From Hyphobacterium sp. CCMP332 (GTDB taxonomy: Bacteria > Bacteroidota > Bacteroidia > Cytophagales > CCMP332), in NCBI GenBank assembly GCA_014323545.1, contig CP058647.1:1342001-1406000 (forward strand): DNA of 64,000 bases, written 5' to 3'. Positions 9,095 through 19,529 of the stretch are shown here, one piece after another. A program made the translations under genes and the position numbers. The notes below the pieces were generated by a model. That model did not search any database, was not told the origin of the DNA, and saw only the letters and a list, made by a program, of their open reading frames with translations. How positions within the stretch are numbered: the stretch's first letter is position 1; each line of letters opens with the position of its first letter.

Positions 9095-9102
9095 TAAATT
9101 TG
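9095..9102 (+). promoter_or_regulatory. Candidate -7 promoter element for batD
   Basis: TAAATTTG matches TAnnTTTG and lies 29 bases before the ATG at 9132. A clear -33 TTG is not visible. Fits the start of the batD-aroC-symporter-nfu run. Confidence 0.4.
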
Positions 9103-9131
9103 TATTTGCAAACTCAATATTGGAGGAAAGG

Positions 9132-10583
9132 ATGCGCTATTTTACTAACATAATATTACTATTTTTTCTGATATTTTCCAGATCTTTTTTACAGGCGGCT
9201 CCTGGGGATGTACGCATTGAATTGGGCCGAAACAGTATTGCCCAAAATCAGGTTTACACGATTAAAATTATTTTGGAAAATGAAAATTTCAAGGCCTATT
9301 CCGACTTTCCGGAAATACCTGGTTTTCAGAAAAGAGGCACCTCCTCAAGTACCAATACTACCATAGTAAATGGAAAAATGTCTGTTTCAACCAGCATTAC
9401 ACAGAATTATTTTCCGACCAAACAAGGAACATTTTCGCTCGCCCCTTTCAAAATGACCATTAATGGTAAAACGGTAAGCTCAAAGGGTACAAAAATTACA
9501 GTAGGTCCACCTGTTCAAAATCAGCGGCGGCGCGACCCTTTCGCCTGGGATCCATTTGACGAATTCTTTAACCAGGGCAGAAGCAATATAGAATATGTAG
9601 ATGTGGAAGCAGATGCCTTCTTTGCAGTCACAACTGATAAAACAGAAGTGTATCGCGGTGAAGGATTCAATTTGACCGTGTCATTTTTTGTAGCCGAGAA
9701 AAACAAGGCACAAATGCGATTTCCGGGTGATATTGGCAATCAATTAAACGAAATAATAAAAGAAATAAAACCGGCCAACGTTTGGGAAGAAAATTTTGGA
9801 ATTAGCGAAATTATGAGAAAACCGGTGAAACTCAATGGTAAAAATTATGATCAATACATTCTATTTCAATCCTCCTATTTTCCATTAAATGAAAAAGACA
9901 TAGTCATCCCTCCAACACAACTGAGAGTAATAAAATACAAGGAAGCCAGAACCAGAAGTTTCTTTGGTTCTCCCAGACAAGAAGACGAAGCCGTCTTTAA
10001 ATCGAAAAAAAGGCGGATTCGTGTAAAGCCTTTGCCTGAGCATCCTTTAAAGGAATTGGTAAGTGTGGGTAATTATAAATTGGAGGAAGACCTCAATGGA
10101 AGCAATTTAAAAACGGGTAACAGTTTTGAATATTCGTTTAAAATAAAAGGCCAGGGAAATATTGCTGGAATCAATGACCTGCAGGCACCTCAGGATGAGA
10201 ATTTTGATTTTTATTCACCAAGCGTAGCCCAAAATATTCAAAGGGCGAACAATTCTGTTGGCGGTTCCAAATCATTTAATTTTTATGCCATTCCAAAAGA
10301 ACCCGGGGCTTATGATTTAGGGGACTATTTTTCATGGATATTTTTTAACCCAAAAACAGAAAAGTACGATACCTTAAAATCTGAAATCAAAATTGAAGTT
10401 ACAGGTGAAAGTCAAAAAAACTCCTATATTTTATCGAATGATATGGGTACATTTTACGATCTCATTGAGTTTCAAAATAATAAATTACAAGCCAGGGAAG
10501 AATCAATTGTTCCAAAAATCATTTACCTTTCTCTGCTAAGTCTGAGTCTTTTGGTCAGTATTTATGTTTACATTAAAAAATAA
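9132..10583 (+). CDS. batD: BatD-like exported membrane protein
   Basis: 483 residues from ATG at 9132. The frame also opens at a TTG at 9120, but that TTG overlaps a strong GGAGGAAAG ribosome-binding sequence just before the ATG. Signal peptide 1-24 (IILLFFLIFSRSFLQAA), then BatD beta-sandwich repeats such as TSITQNYFPTKQGTFSLAPF, and one C-terminal helix IIYLSLLSLSLLVSIYVYI. BatD belongs to the Bat (aerotolerance) set but no batA, batB, batC or batE is present here. aroC starts immediately after the stop. Confidence 0.85.
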   Translation: MRYFTNIILLFFLIFSRSFLQAAPGDVRIELGRNSIAQNQVYTIKIILENENFKAYSDFPEIPGFQKRGTSSSTNTTIVNGKMSVSTSITQNYFPTKQGTFSLAPFKMTINGKTVSSKGTKITVGPPVQNQRRRDPFAWDPFDEFFNQGRSNIEYVDVEADAFFAVTTDKTEVYRGEGFNLTVSFFVAEKNKAQMRFPGDIGNQLNEIIKEIKPANVWEENFGISEIMRKPVKLNGKNYDQYILFQSSYFPLNEKDIVIPPTQLRVIKYKEARTRSFFGSPRQEDEAVFKSKKRRIRVKPLPEHPLKELVSVGNYKLEEDLNGSNLKTGNSFEYSFKIKGQGNIAGINDLQAPQDENFDFYSPSVAQNIQRANNSVGGSKSFNFYAIPKEPGAYDLGDYFSWIFFNPKTEKYDTLKSEIKIEVTGESQKNSYILSNDMGTFYDLIEFQNNKLQAREESIVPKIIYLSLLSLSLLVSIYVYIKK

Positions 10584-11660
10584 ATGTCGAATTCCCTCGG
10601 TAGGATACTAAAACTCACAACTTTTGGCGAATCTCACGGTGAAGGCCTTGGTTTTATACTGGATGGTTTTCCGGCAGGAGTCAGCATTGACATCGGCAAA
10701 ATCGAGAGGGAAATGGCGAGAAGAAAACCCGGACAATCGAAACTTACTTCCCAAAGAAAAGAAAACGATGGCATCAAAATTCTGAGTGGAATAAAAGATG
10801 GCATCAGTCTCGGTACCCCCATATCCGTTTATATTGAAAACAGAGATAAGAAATCAAAGGATTACGATCATTTAGAACATAATTACCGACCGGGGCATGC
10901 CGATTATACCTATGAACAAAAATACGGTATCAGAGAGCATCGCGGTGGCGGAAGAAGTTCGGCCCGTGAAACCGCCAACTGGGTAGCTGCTGGTGCTATT
11001 GCTGCCCAATTGCTGGACAATACGGAAATTCAAATCCATTCTTTTGTAAAACAAATTGGCAATATTTCTACTCAACTAAAAAACGATGAAATTGACTACA
11101 GCTCAATCGATTCCAACATGGTCAGGTGTCCGGATCAGCCAATAGCCGAAAAAATGATCAGTCATTTGGAGTCCGTTCGCAAGGAAGGTGATACACTTGG
11201 AGGCATAATTCGATGTGTGGTGAAAAATATGCCTATTGGTCTTGGAGAGCCGGTATTTAATAAATTACAATCTGCTTTGGCCCAGGCCATGATGAGCATA
11301 AATGCAGCAAAGGGTTTTCAATATGGATCTGGCTTCGAATCTGCCCAAATGAAAGGATCCGAGCACAATGATATATACGAGAAAAGAGATAATGTCCTAA
11401 AAACCAAAACCAATAATGCCGGTGGAATTCAGGGTGGTATCAGCAATGGAGAAAATTTATATTTCGATGTCGCCTTTAAACCGATTTCTACGATAATGAA
11501 AGATCAACCAAGTGTTAATGATAGCGGTGAAGAGGTAATATTAAAAGGAAAGGGACGACATGACCCATGTGTGGTACCGAGAGCTGTTCCCATTGTAGAT
11601 GCACTTACCGCCTTTGTTCTTGCAGATTTTTACTTACTTAGCAGGATTTCAAAAATTTGA
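10584..11660 (+). CDS. aroC: Chorismate synthase
   Basis: 358 residues. It makes chorismate from 5-enolpyruvylshikimate-3-phosphate using reduced FMN. Signature segments are GRILKLTTFGESHGEGLGFI at the N-terminus, GHADYTYEQKYGIREHRGGG near 105 and GRHDPCVVPRAVPIVDA near the C-terminus. Length is normal. Its ATG directly abuts the batD stop. A symporter gene follows with one base between. Confidence 0.97.
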   Translation: MSNSLGRILKLTTFGESHGEGLGFILDGFPAGVSIDIGKIEREMARRKPGQSKLTSQRKENDGIKILSGIKDGISLGTPISVYIENRDKKSKDYDHLEHNYRPGHADYTYEQKYGIREHRGGGRSSARETANWVAAGAIAAQLLDNTEIQIHSFVKQIGNISTQLKNDEIDYSSIDSNMVRCPDQPIAEKMISHLESVRKEGDTLGGIIRCVVKNMPIGLGEPVFNKLQSALAQAMMSINAAKGFQYGSGFESAQMKGSEHNDIYEKRDNVLKTKTNNAGGIQGGISNGENLYFDVAFKPISTIMKDQPSVNDSGEEVILKGKGRHDPCVVPRAVPIVDALTAFVLADFYLLSRISKI

Positions 11661-11661
11661 A

Positions 11662-13059
11662 ATGAAGAGATTCCCCTTGCATATAAATATCATTTTTGGA
11701 TTAATCCTCGGAATTATCTGGGCTCTCTTATCCAGTTATTTCGGATGGTCAGAATTTACCATAAAATGGATCGATCCATTTGGATTAATTTTTATCCGAT
11801 TGATGAAACTCATCGCTGTTCCTTTGGTCCTTTTTTCAATCATTCAGGGCGTTTCGGGGTTGAGCAATATCGGTAAACTGGGAAGAATTGGTGCAAAAAC
11901 ACTAGGGTTATACCTCATTACAACCATGACAGCAATAACGGTTGGGTTGCTGATTGCAAATATTGTAAAACCCGGGGCATTGATAGATCAGGAACAAAGG
12001 AAAGTAAATCGCAAAAGCTATGAATCATGGGTGGCTCAAAAAGATGGGGTAGAAATTCTGGATGGAAGAAATTTAACGGAAGCCGGAGCACCAACAAAGA
12101 CGATTGAAGAAAAAGAGGAGTTTATAAAAGAAAAAATGGAATCGGTTGAGAAAAGAAAAGAGCAGGGACCCTTGCAATTTCTGGTGGATATGGTTCCGGA
12201 AAATATTTTCTTTTCACTAGGTGATAATAGCCTGATGCTGCAGGTGATTTTCTTTGGAATATTCTTTGGACTTTGCCTTCTCATGATTCCCTCCGAACAA
12301 TCACAAACTATTATTTCGGTGGTAAGCGCGCTCTCAGAAGTATTTCTGAAAATGGTAGATATTGTAATGCAAGCAGCACCATTTTTTGTCTTTGCCTTAT
12401 TAGCAGGGCAAGTGTCTAAAATGGCCGGTGACAGCCCCTCTCAGGTGGTTGAAATATTTAAAGGTCTGGGTTGGTATTCGCTTTGCGTAGTTCTGGGATT
12501 GGGCATTTTACTTTTTTTGATATATCCGGGAGTTATCAGTGCCGTTATCAAAAAGCTCAGCTATAAGAATTTCTTCAGAGCAATGAGTCCGGCACAATTG
12601 CTAGCCTTCTCCTCCAGTAGTAGTGCGGCCACTTTGCCGGTGACTATTGAATGTGTTAATGACAATTTAGGCGTGAGTAAAGAAATTACAAGTTTTGTAT
12701 TACCGATCGGCGCCACCGTAAATATGGATGGCACAAGCTTGTATCAATCTGTCGCTGTACTTTTTTTAGCACAGTTACACATGGTTGATTTAACACTTGG
12801 ACAACAACTTTTGATCGTCCTGACAGCTACGCTTGCTTCGATTGGTTCTGCTGCTGTTCCCAGCGCCGGATTGATTATGTTGATCATTGTACTCGAATCT
12901 GTGGGTCTGAATCCCGCCTGGATAGCCATAATTTTTCCGGTGGATAGAATCCTTGACATGTGCAGAACCGTTATAAATGTCACCGGTGATGCTACCGTTG
13001 CCAGTATTGTAGCCAGTACAGAAAATGAAATAAATTATTCAGTGCAAGATCATGAATAA
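11662..13059 (+). CDS. Dicarboxylate/amino acid:cation symporter (DAACS family)
   Basis: 465 residues from ATG at 11662. The open frame extends to 11599 inside aroC, but only this start places the first helix properly. About eight membrane segments; signatures are LLAFSSSSSAATLPVTIE near 315 and the MDGTSLYQSVAVLFLAQLH and NVTGDATVASIVAS segments of GltP/DctA-type transporters. A charged, helical cytoplasmic or periplasmic insertion (about 110-165, IEEKEEFIKEKMESVEKRKE) is typical of Bacteroidota members. It imports glutamate, aspartate or C4-dicarboxylates with Na+ or H+; the substrate is not decidable here. Confidence 0.92.
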   Translation: MKRFPLHINIIFGLILGIIWALLSSYFGWSEFTIKWIDPFGLIFIRLMKLIAVPLVLFSIIQGVSGLSNIGKLGRIGAKTLGLYLITTMTAITVGLLIANIVKPGALIDQEQRKVNRKSYESWVAQKDGVEILDGRNLTEAGAPTKTIEEKEEFIKEKMESVEKRKEQGPLQFLVDMVPENIFFSLGDNSLMLQVIFFGIFFGLCLLMIPSEQSQTIISVVSALSEVFLKMVDIVMQAAPFFVFALLAGQVSKMAGDSPSQVVEIFKGLGWYSLCVVLGLGILLFLIYPGVISAVIKKLSYKNFFRAMSPAQLLAFSSSSSAATLPVTIECVNDNLGVSKEITSFVLPIGATVNMDGTSLYQSVAVLFLAQLHMVDLTLGQQLLIVLTATLASIGSAAVPSAGLIMLIIVLESVGLNPAWIAIIFPVDRILDMCRTVINVTGDATVASIVASTENEINYSVQDHE

Positions 13060-13103
13060 GAACTTAAAAAGGAAATACCTTGTTGAATCACAAAGCCAAA
13101 AAA

Positions 13104-13682
13104 ATGGAGCAAATTAAAAAGCATATAGAAGTTTATACTGAAGCAAATCCAAACCCGAATTCTTTGAAGTTTGTGGCCAATTTTCTTATTTCCCCCGATA
13201 ATAACAGCTACGATTTTGAAAGTGTACACAATACTGAAAATTCTCCCCTGGCAAAAGAATTATTTGCTCATAAGTTCGTAGAGCGTGTTTTTATTATGAA
13301 TAATTTTGTGACCGTCACAAAAGATGAAACAAGTGAATGGGCAGACATAATTCCTAAGCTTAAAAAAACCATCAAAAACTATCTTGAAAGTGGAGAAGAT
13401 GTAATCCGAAAATCGCAAAATGACGCGAATGAGATTCAGGATTCAGATCCTGAAGAAGTTAAAAAAATTAAGGAAATACTAAATGAATACATTCGTCCGG
13501 CGGTAGAAATGGACGGTGGATCTATTCAATTTTCCGACTATAAAGATGGTGTGGTTAAAGTTGAATTGCACGGAGCCTGTAGCGGTTGTCCCTCATCAAC
13601 ACTGACGCTTAAATCCGGAATTGAGAACCTCCTTAAAAGATTCATGCCGCAGGTTAAAGAGGTCGTTGCTGAAAACAAATAA
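13104..13682 (+). CDS. NifU-family Fe-S scaffold/carrier (Nfu)
   Basis: 192 residues from ATG at 13104; a TTG at 13080 is in frame but unlikely. The N-terminal Nfu domain (EANPNPNSLKFVANFLI) is joined by an acidic linker to the NifU C-terminal domain. The latter has VEMDGGSIQFSDYKDGVVKV and the cluster-binding CSGCPSS motif. It carries Fe-S clusters to apoproteins. It is the last gene of the batD-aroC-symporter run, about 45 bases after the symporter stop. Confidence 0.93.
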   Translation: MEQIKKHIEVYTEANPNPNSLKFVANFLISPDNNSYDFESVHNTENSPLAKELFAHKFVERVFIMNNFVTVTKDETSEWADIIPKLKKTIKNYLESGEDVIRKSQNDANEIQDSDPEEVKKIKEILNEYIRPAVEMDGGSIQFSDYKDGVVKVELHGACSGCPSSTLTLKSGIENLLKRFMPQVKEVVAENK

Positions 13683-13716
13683 TTCGTATTTTAATGTATT
13701 CAAACAATGGGTTTGT

Positions 13717-16146
13717 ATGCATATCATATTCCAAATACGAATTTCTCTCTTTATACTTGTTGTCTTTCTGACATTTGGTGTTACAAAGGCCCAGGTTTCA
13801 GTATCTGATACCGGTTCTATACAGCAAATTGTTCAATCGCTGGTTTCTGAAGGAGTTGTGGTTCAAAATATTAATCTCAATTGCCCAAGTGGGGCGTATG
13901 GAACATTTGCCGATACCACAAATACTTTAAATATTCCCAATGGATTAATCCTTACATCGGGTTCAATATTCGACGCACCCGGACCAAATGACGCGCCGGG
14001 CAGCGGGACCGATAACTTTTCACCCGGCGATCCCAGCCTGGATAGTTTAATTTTGTCAACAGGCGCAAACACGCAAGATGCATGTTTTGTTGAATTTGAT
14101 GTCATTCCCTCTTCAGATACGCTCCAGTTTAATTATGTTTTTAGTTCAGAGGAATATCTTGAATTTGTAAATGCTGGATTCAATGATGTTTTTGGATTTT
14201 TCATTAGTGGCCCGGGCATAAGTGGAAATAAAAATATTGCCATAATTCCTGGTACGGTCAATACTCCGGTATCAATTGATAATGTTAACAATGTATCTAA
14301 TTCTGCATTTTATGTTGACAATGGAGATGGAACGACACCTGCTTTAAATCCTAATCTGCAATACGATGGGTTTACAACGGTTTTAACTGCAAAAACTCCG
14401 GTTATTCCATGCCAGACCTATCGCTTAAAACTCGCTGTTGCCGATGTTGGAGATGGTATTCTGGATTCGGGTGTATTTATCGAAAAAGGGAGTCTTGGCA
14501 GTTTTGGAGCTCGAATATTGCCAAAATCCGTCTATACGCGCTTTGAATATGGCGTGGAAGGATGCAACAATGGAAAATTTGTTTTTATTCGAACCATAGA
14601 ACCCAGTTTTCCTGTTCCCCTGCGTTGGGATTTGGGAGGTACGGCTCAAAACGGAATTGACTTTGTAGATCTTAATGGAAATCCGGTTGGCGATCGCGAT
14701 ACGATTCCTGCATTTGTGGATTCCATAGAACTGTTTATTGTTCCAATAGATGATACTATTGTTGATCCCTTGGAAACCATCGTGTTAACACTTTTTGATC
14801 CATGCGATGACACCACATCTGTTCCCACCGGCGATTCTGTAACCTTGCTTATCCGCGAAACCTTTGTTTACGATGCCGGACCGGATGACAGTGTTTGTGT
14901 TGGCGAAGCGGTGGAATTGAATAGTAATTTTCTTGATAGTGATAGTATCGTTTGGTCTCCCGGGAATAGTTTGAGTTGCAATATTTGTCCAAATCCTTTT
15001 GCCTCACCACAGATTACCACCAATTACATTGTTCAAGTACAGGATTCAGTTACCAAATGTCTGGCTTTGGATTCGGTAGAAGTCCGTGTTTTTAATTTTC
15101 CTTTGGCCAATCCTGTTTCTTTTTCAGATTCTGCATTTACAGTATGCAATGGTGCGCCCATTGCAGTTGATCTTAACGTTGTACCGGATTCTACTTACAA
15201 TTCGCTGATTTATTCCTGGGATTCTACCACGGCCCTTGTTTTAAGTCCCGATTCTTCAAGAACAGTATTGCGAACATCGGTGGATAGGTATTTCCCTTTT
15301 GAAATTACCAATGAAAAGGAATGTACCAGTCGCGATTCCATCCTGATTACAGTTTTTCCAAAAACAGACATTTTTCTTGAGGATATCCCTGATTTGTGTT
15401 TTGGCGATGAGATTTTTATCGAACCTGATTTAATAACCTTTCCGGAATATTCATACAGTTATGAATGGATCCCAATAGGATCCGATGCAAATCCTGAAGA
15501 TATTTCAAATCCAAATGCTGCGAGCAGCACAATTAAACCACAGGGAAGTGGAGACCCGAGTTATGAGTATATCGTTTCAAATGGCGTTTGTAATGACGCA
15601 ATTCTAATTGAATTTGAAGTGAAAGAAGAAATTGAAGTGGATTATATCTATGAGGATCTTGGGGAATTTCCCCTGGCTCCTATCGAAGTAAATTTCGAAA
15701 ACAACACCTTTTTAATGTTCAGATACAATTACCAATGGAAAATATTTAATGCAGAGATCAATGTATTGATTGATAGTTTTGAATCTGAAAATCTTGATTA
15801 TATCTTTAACTACCCCGGACAATATCGAATAGAACTTCAGGCCAAAGATGATTTATTCGGTTGCGAAAACAGCATTTCTTTTACTGAAGAAATAAATGGG
15901 GTCATCAGGCCAAACGTAATTACCCCTAATGGAGATGGCTTTAATGACTTTTTTGAAATCCAGGCACCTCCAAGCCAGGTTTGGGAAATAAGTATTTATA
16001 ATCGCTGGGGGCATAAAGTATTTTCCAGTGAGAATTATAAGAATGAATGGGCGGCTGAAAATCTTAACTCAGGTGATTATTTTTACGAAATGCGGCTCAG
16101 CGAAAGTGACCTGAGATACAAGGGTTGGGTAAAAGTTTTAAAATAA
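13717..16146 (+). CDS. Large secreted T9SS type B cargo protein (choice-of-anchor L)
   Basis: 809 residues from ATG at 13717, which places the signal HIIFQIRISLFILVVFLTFG correctly; the open frame begins earlier inside nfu. A choice-of-anchor-L-like domain follows (SSEEYLEFVNAGFNDVFGFF, about 145), then Ig/PKD-like repeats. The end is a gliding-type C-terminal domain with NVITPNGDGFNDFFEI, YNRWGHKVFSSENYKNEW and GDYFYEMRL. That CTD is the type B signal for export through T9SS and surface attachment. Adhesin or matrix function is likely; ligand unknown. Confidence 0.9.
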   Translation: MHIIFQIRISLFILVVFLTFGVTKAQVSVSDTGSIQQIVQSLVSEGVVVQNINLNCPSGAYGTFADTTNTLNIPNGLILTSGSIFDAPGPNDAPGSGTDNFSPGDPSLDSLILSTGANTQDACFVEFDVIPSSDTLQFNYVFSSEEYLEFVNAGFNDVFGFFISGPGISGNKNIAIIPGTVNTPVSIDNVNNVSNSAFYVDNGDGTTPALNPNLQYDGFTTVLTAKTPVIPCQTYRLKLAVADVGDGILDSGVFIEKGSLGSFGARILPKSVYTRFEYGVEGCNNGKFVFIRTIEPSFPVPLRWDLGGTAQNGIDFVDLNGNPVGDRDTIPAFVDSIELFIVPIDDTIVDPLETIVLTLFDPCDDTTSVPTGDSVTLLIRETFVYDAGPDDSVCVGEAVELNSNFLDSDSIVWSPGNSLSCNICPNPFASPQITTNYIVQVQDSVTKCLALDSVEVRVFNFPLANPVSFSDSAFTVCNGAPIAVDLNVVPDSTYNSLIYSWDSTTALVLSPDSSRTVLRTSVDRYFPFEITNEKECTSRDSILITVFPKTDIFLEDIPDLCFGDEIFIEPDLITFPEYSYSYEWIPIGSDANPEDISNPNAASSTIKPQGSGDPSYEYIVSNGVCNDAILIEFEVKEEIEVDYIYEDLGEFPLAPIEVNFENNTFLMFRYNYQWKIFNAEINVLIDSFESENLDYIFNYPGQYRIELQAKDDLFGCENSISFTEEINGVIRPNVITPNGDGFNDFFEIQAPPSQVWEISIYNRWGHKVFSSENYKNEWAAENLNSGDYFYEMRLSESDLRYKGWVKVLK

Positions 16147-16152
16147 TCTTTA

Positions 16153-16458
16153 ATGTATATATACAACGTGACAGTTTCCCTTAGTTCAGAAATTGAAAAA
16201 GACTGGTTGAAATGGATGAACGAGGTCCACATTCCCGAAGTACTCGAAACCGGTTATTTTGCCGGACATGAAATGTTTCGTGTCCTTTTAAATAAGGAAG
16301 ACAATTCGGTGACCTACTCAATTCAATATCGTTTTTCAGAGATGAAAGATCTACAACTCTACCAGGCAAATGCTGCACCCGCCCTTCAAGCTAAACACAG
16401 CGAACGCTTCAAGGATGAATGTGTGGCTTTTAGATCAATTCTTGAAAAAGTCTATTAA
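16153..16458 (+). CDS. DUF4286 family protein
   Basis: 101 residues, starting MYIYNVTVSLSSEIEKDWLK and containing WMNEVHIPEVLETGYF. This matches the DUF4286 family, small ferredoxin-like-fold proteins of unknown function in Bacteroidota. No signal peptide. It starts 6 bases after the large cargo gene and its stop overlaps the convergent serS stop by 4 bases. Confidence 0.85.
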   Translation: MYIYNVTVSLSSEIEKDWLKWMNEVHIPEVLETGYFAGHEMFRVLLNKEDNSVTYSIQYRFSEMKDLQLYQANAAPALQAKHSERFKDECVAFRSILEKVY

Positions 16459-17726
16459 ATTTTATCAAAACCCGTATAGGCCTGCAATGCCTTGGGAATT
16501 GATATGTGCCCGTCTTTTTGATTATTTTCCAATAAAGCCGCCACTATTCTCGGCAAGGCCAATGCACTACCGTTCAAGGTATGAAGTAAACTGGTTTTAC
16601 CTTCTTCATTTTTATACCTCAATTTAAGTCTATTGGCCTGGTAGGTTTCAAAATTGCTGACCGAACTTACTTCCAACCATTTTTTTTGTGCTGCAGCAAA
16701 TACTTCAAAATCAAAGGTCAATGCCGAGGTAAATCCCATATCTCCACCACAGAGCTTAAGTTTTCTGTAAGGCAATTCCAGTTTTTCAAGCAGAGAAGCA
16801 ACGTGTTCACACATTTCATCTAATGTTTTATACGAATCTTCGGGTTTGGAAATTTGAACGATTTCAACTTTATCAAATTGATGCAATCGGTTTAAACCGC
16901 GTACATGTGATCCCCAGGATCCGGCTTCTCTTCTAAAACAGGGGGTATATCCTACGTTTTTAATAGGTAAATCTGAATCCTTTAAAATAACATCCCTGTA
17001 TAAATTTGTAATGGGCACTTCTGCAGTTGGAATTAAAAATAATTTTTCTTTCTCCACTTCGTACATCATTCCCTCCTTATCGGGTAATTGACCGGTGCCA
17101 TAACCCGATTCCTCATTAATGACAATGGGCGGCTGTACTTCATCATAGCCCGCATTGCCAGCTTCGAATAGAAAGAAATTGATCAGTGCTCTTTGAAGTT
17201 TTGCCCCTTTCCCCTTATATACAGGAAATCCCGCACCTGTGATTTTTACACCCAGTTTAAAGTCGATGATATCCAAATCTTCAATAAGCTCCCAATGCGG
17301 CTTTGCATTTGATTGTAGTTCGGGAGTTGTTCCGGATTGAAATACATTGATATTATCTTCTGCAGAATGGCCTGCCGGAACAGATTCATGCGGCGCATTT
17401 GGAATCTGATAAAGAAGCTGAACAAGCTTATTTTCAATTTCCTTTAAGGAATTGCCCAATTCTTTTGTTTTCTGTTTGAGTTCTGAAGAACGCTTTTTAG
17501 CCTTTTCTGCTTCTTCTTTATTTCCGGATTTCATCAAAGTTCCAATTGACTTGGCGATTTGATTTGCTTCAGCAAGCAAATCGTCATTTTCTCTCTGAAT
17601 TGCTCTTCGCTTTTCGTCTTCGGCTATAATTTCTTCGAGTATACCACCCGCATCTGCAATATTTCTTTTGCCTAAAGCCTTTGCAATGGATGCCTTATTC
17701 TGAATAATATTTTTTAACTCTAACAT
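16455..17726 (-). CDS. serS: Seryl-tRNA synthetase
   Basis: 423 residues. It charges tRNA-Ser in the cytoplasm. The N-terminal 110 residues are the tRNA-binding antiparallel coiled coil, with heptads rich in Glu and Lys. The class II core has motif 2 FRREAGSWGSHVRGLNRLHQ near 270 and motif 3 LNGSALALPRIVAALLENNQ near 385. ATG at 17726. It diverges from rho over a 231-base gap. Confidence 0.98.
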   Translation of the reverse strand: MLELKNIIQNKASIAKALGKRNIADAGGILEEIIAEDEKRRAIQRENDDLLAEANQIAKSIGTLMKSGNKEEAEKAKKRSSELKQKTKELGNSLKEIENKLVQLLYQIPNAPHESVPAGHSAEDNINVFQSGTTPELQSNAKPHWELIEDLDIIDFKLGVKITGAGFPVYKGKGAKLQRALINFFLFEAGNAGYDEVQPPIVINEESGYGTGQLPDKEGMMYEVEKEKLFLIPTAEVPITNLYRDVILKDSDLPIKNVGYTPCFRREAGSWGSHVRGLNRLHQFDKVEIVQISKPEDSYKTLDEMCEHVASLLEKLELPYRKLKLCGGDMGFTSALTFDFEVFAAAQKKWLEVSSVSNFETYQANRLKLRYKNEEGKTSLLHTLNGSALALPRIVAALLENNQKDGHISIPKALQAYTGFDKI

Positions 17727-17957
17727 TTTAGGGTATTTACAAGCGCGAAATTAAGAAAATTGAAGTTCAAGATGATTTTTTTGAATTTTTTGGACATAAA
17801 TGAATAATTTCTGTCCGATTCTTTGAAATTATTGTGCGCTTGTTCTATTATTGCATTACCTATAAACGGTCAAGAGTTTCCCTGATTCGTTTACAACCAA
17901 TCATTTTTTACTTCTATTCTAATAACGTATAAATTCTACACCGATTAATTTCACATT

Positions 17958-19523
17958 ATGTATACTCTCGAAGAGTTAAATGTCAGACTTCTTTCTGAAC
18001 TTAAGGATATCGCCCAGGAACTGGAGATCGCCAACTTTAAAAAACTTCAGAAAAAAGATCTTATTTACAAAATTTTAGATGTTCAGGCCGCTTCACCTGA
18101 CAAGGTCAAAAAAGTCATTTCCAGCAATGGAGATGGAAAAGACAAAAAAGAAGCAAAACCGGTTAAAAAAGAAAGTCCGGAAAAGAAATCCAAAACAGAT
18201 GAACTTTTTGATATATCACTGGACGAAGATGATGCTGATTTCAAGCTTCCCGATATAGAGGAAGTTGAAGAAAGCGGTTCTGATGATAACAGAAAAGGAA
18301 CTGCAAAGCCCGCCAATAAAACGGTAGATAAAAAGGGACAGGATAGAGATAGAGCTCAAGATAAACCTCAACACCGTCAGAAAAAGAATCTCCCGAATTT
18401 TAAGGAGTTTGATGGCGTCATTGAAAGTGAAGGTGTTCTTGAAATCATGCAGGACGGCTATGGATTTTTGAGATCCACAGATTATAATTATCTCGCCAGC
18501 CCGGATGATATATACGTTTCACCTTCTCAGATTAAACTGTTTGGTCTGAAAACAGGAGATACAGTTCAGGGTCAGATTAGACCTCCAAAAGATGGAGAGA
18601 AATATTTTGCGCTTTTGAAAGTTGTTAGCGTTAACAACAAAACCACTGAGCAAATAAGAGACCGAGTGCCTTTTGAGCATTTGACTCCTCTATTTCCGGA
18701 AGAAAAAATCAATCTCAGTACCAGTCCGGGACAATATTCAACGAGAATACTCGATCTTTTTGCTCCTATTGGAAAAGGACAAAGAGGTATGATTGTTTCT
18801 CAGCCAAAATCGGGTAAAACAGTCTTGCTTAAAGATGTAGCCAACGCGATATCAAAAAATCATCCCGAGATTTATTTGATGATTTTACTAATCGATGAAA
18901 GACCCGAAGAGGTAACGGATATGGCCAGAAGTGTTGATGCCGAAGTAATAGCTTCGACATTTGATGAACAAGCTGAGCGCCATGTAAGAGTAGCTACAAT
19001 GGTTATCGAAAAGGCTAAAAGAATGGTAGAATGTGGTCATGACGTAGTCATCCTTTTGGATTCTATTACAAGATTGGCCAGGGCTTACAATACCGTAATT
19101 CCTTCATCGGGTAAAATTCTTTCGGGTGGTGTGGATGCAAATGCACTTCATAAACCAAAAAGATTTTTTGGTGCAGCCAGAAATGTTGAAAATGGGGGTT
19201 CATTGACAATTATTGCCACAGCCCTAATAGAAACGGGTTCAAAAATGGATGAAGTGATTTTTGAAGAATTTAAGGGAACAGGTAATATGGAATTACAACT
19301 TGACAGAAAACTTGCGAATAAGCGAGTTTATCCTGCTATCGATATTCCTGCTTCCGGTACCAGACGTGAAGACCTGTTGATGGATAAGGATGAACTTAAC
19401 AGAGTCTGGATTTTAAGAAAATTCATGAACGATATGAATTCCATTGAAGCCATGGAATTCCTACTTGAAAGAATCAAAGGGACAAGGAATAATGATGAAT
19501 TCCTTATTTCAATGAATGGATAA
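17958..19523 (+). CDS. rho: Transcription termination factor Rho
   Basis: 521 residues. The N-terminal helical domain (1-50) is followed by a long charged insertion rich in Lys, Asp and Glu (about 50-145), then the cold-shock-type RNA-binding domain with [15 protein letters not shown]. The ATPase core has Walker [19 protein letters not shown] near 280, with [17 protein letters not shown] and [20 protein letters not shown] behind it. The insertion is a known Bacteroidota feature. Rho is a hexameric RNA helicase that ends transcripts. A strong intrinsic terminator follows the stop. Confidence 0.98.
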   Translation: MYTLEELNVRLLSELKDIAQELEIANFKKLQKKDLIYKILDVQAASPDKVKKVISSNGDGKDKKEAKPVKKESPEKKSKTDELFDISLDEDDADFKLPDIEEVEESGSDDNRKGTAKPANKTVDKKGQDRDRAQDKPQHRQKKNLPNFKEFDGVIESEGVLEIMQDGYGFLRSTDYNYLASPDDIYVSPSQIKLFGLKTGDTVQGQIRPPKDGEKYFALLKVVSVNNKTTEQIRDRVPFEHLTPLFPEEKINLSTSPGQYSTRILDLFAPIGKGQRGMIVSQPKSGKTVLLKDVANAISKNHPEIYLMILLIDERPEEVTDMARSVDAEVIASTFDEQAERHVRVATMVIEKAKRMVECGHDVVILLDSITRLARAYNTVIPSSGKILSGGVDANALHKPKRFFGAARNVENGGSLTIIATALIETGSKMDEVIFEEFKGTGNMELQLDRKLANKRVYPAIDIPASGTRREDLLMDKDELNRVWILRKFMNDMNSIEAMEFLLERIKGTRNNDEFLISMNG

Positions 19524-19529
19524 AAAAAC

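Noticed and set aside
11599-11661. Upstream extension of the symporter frame into aroC
   Set aside because: The first membrane helix starts only after the ATG at 11662, which follows aroC by one base.
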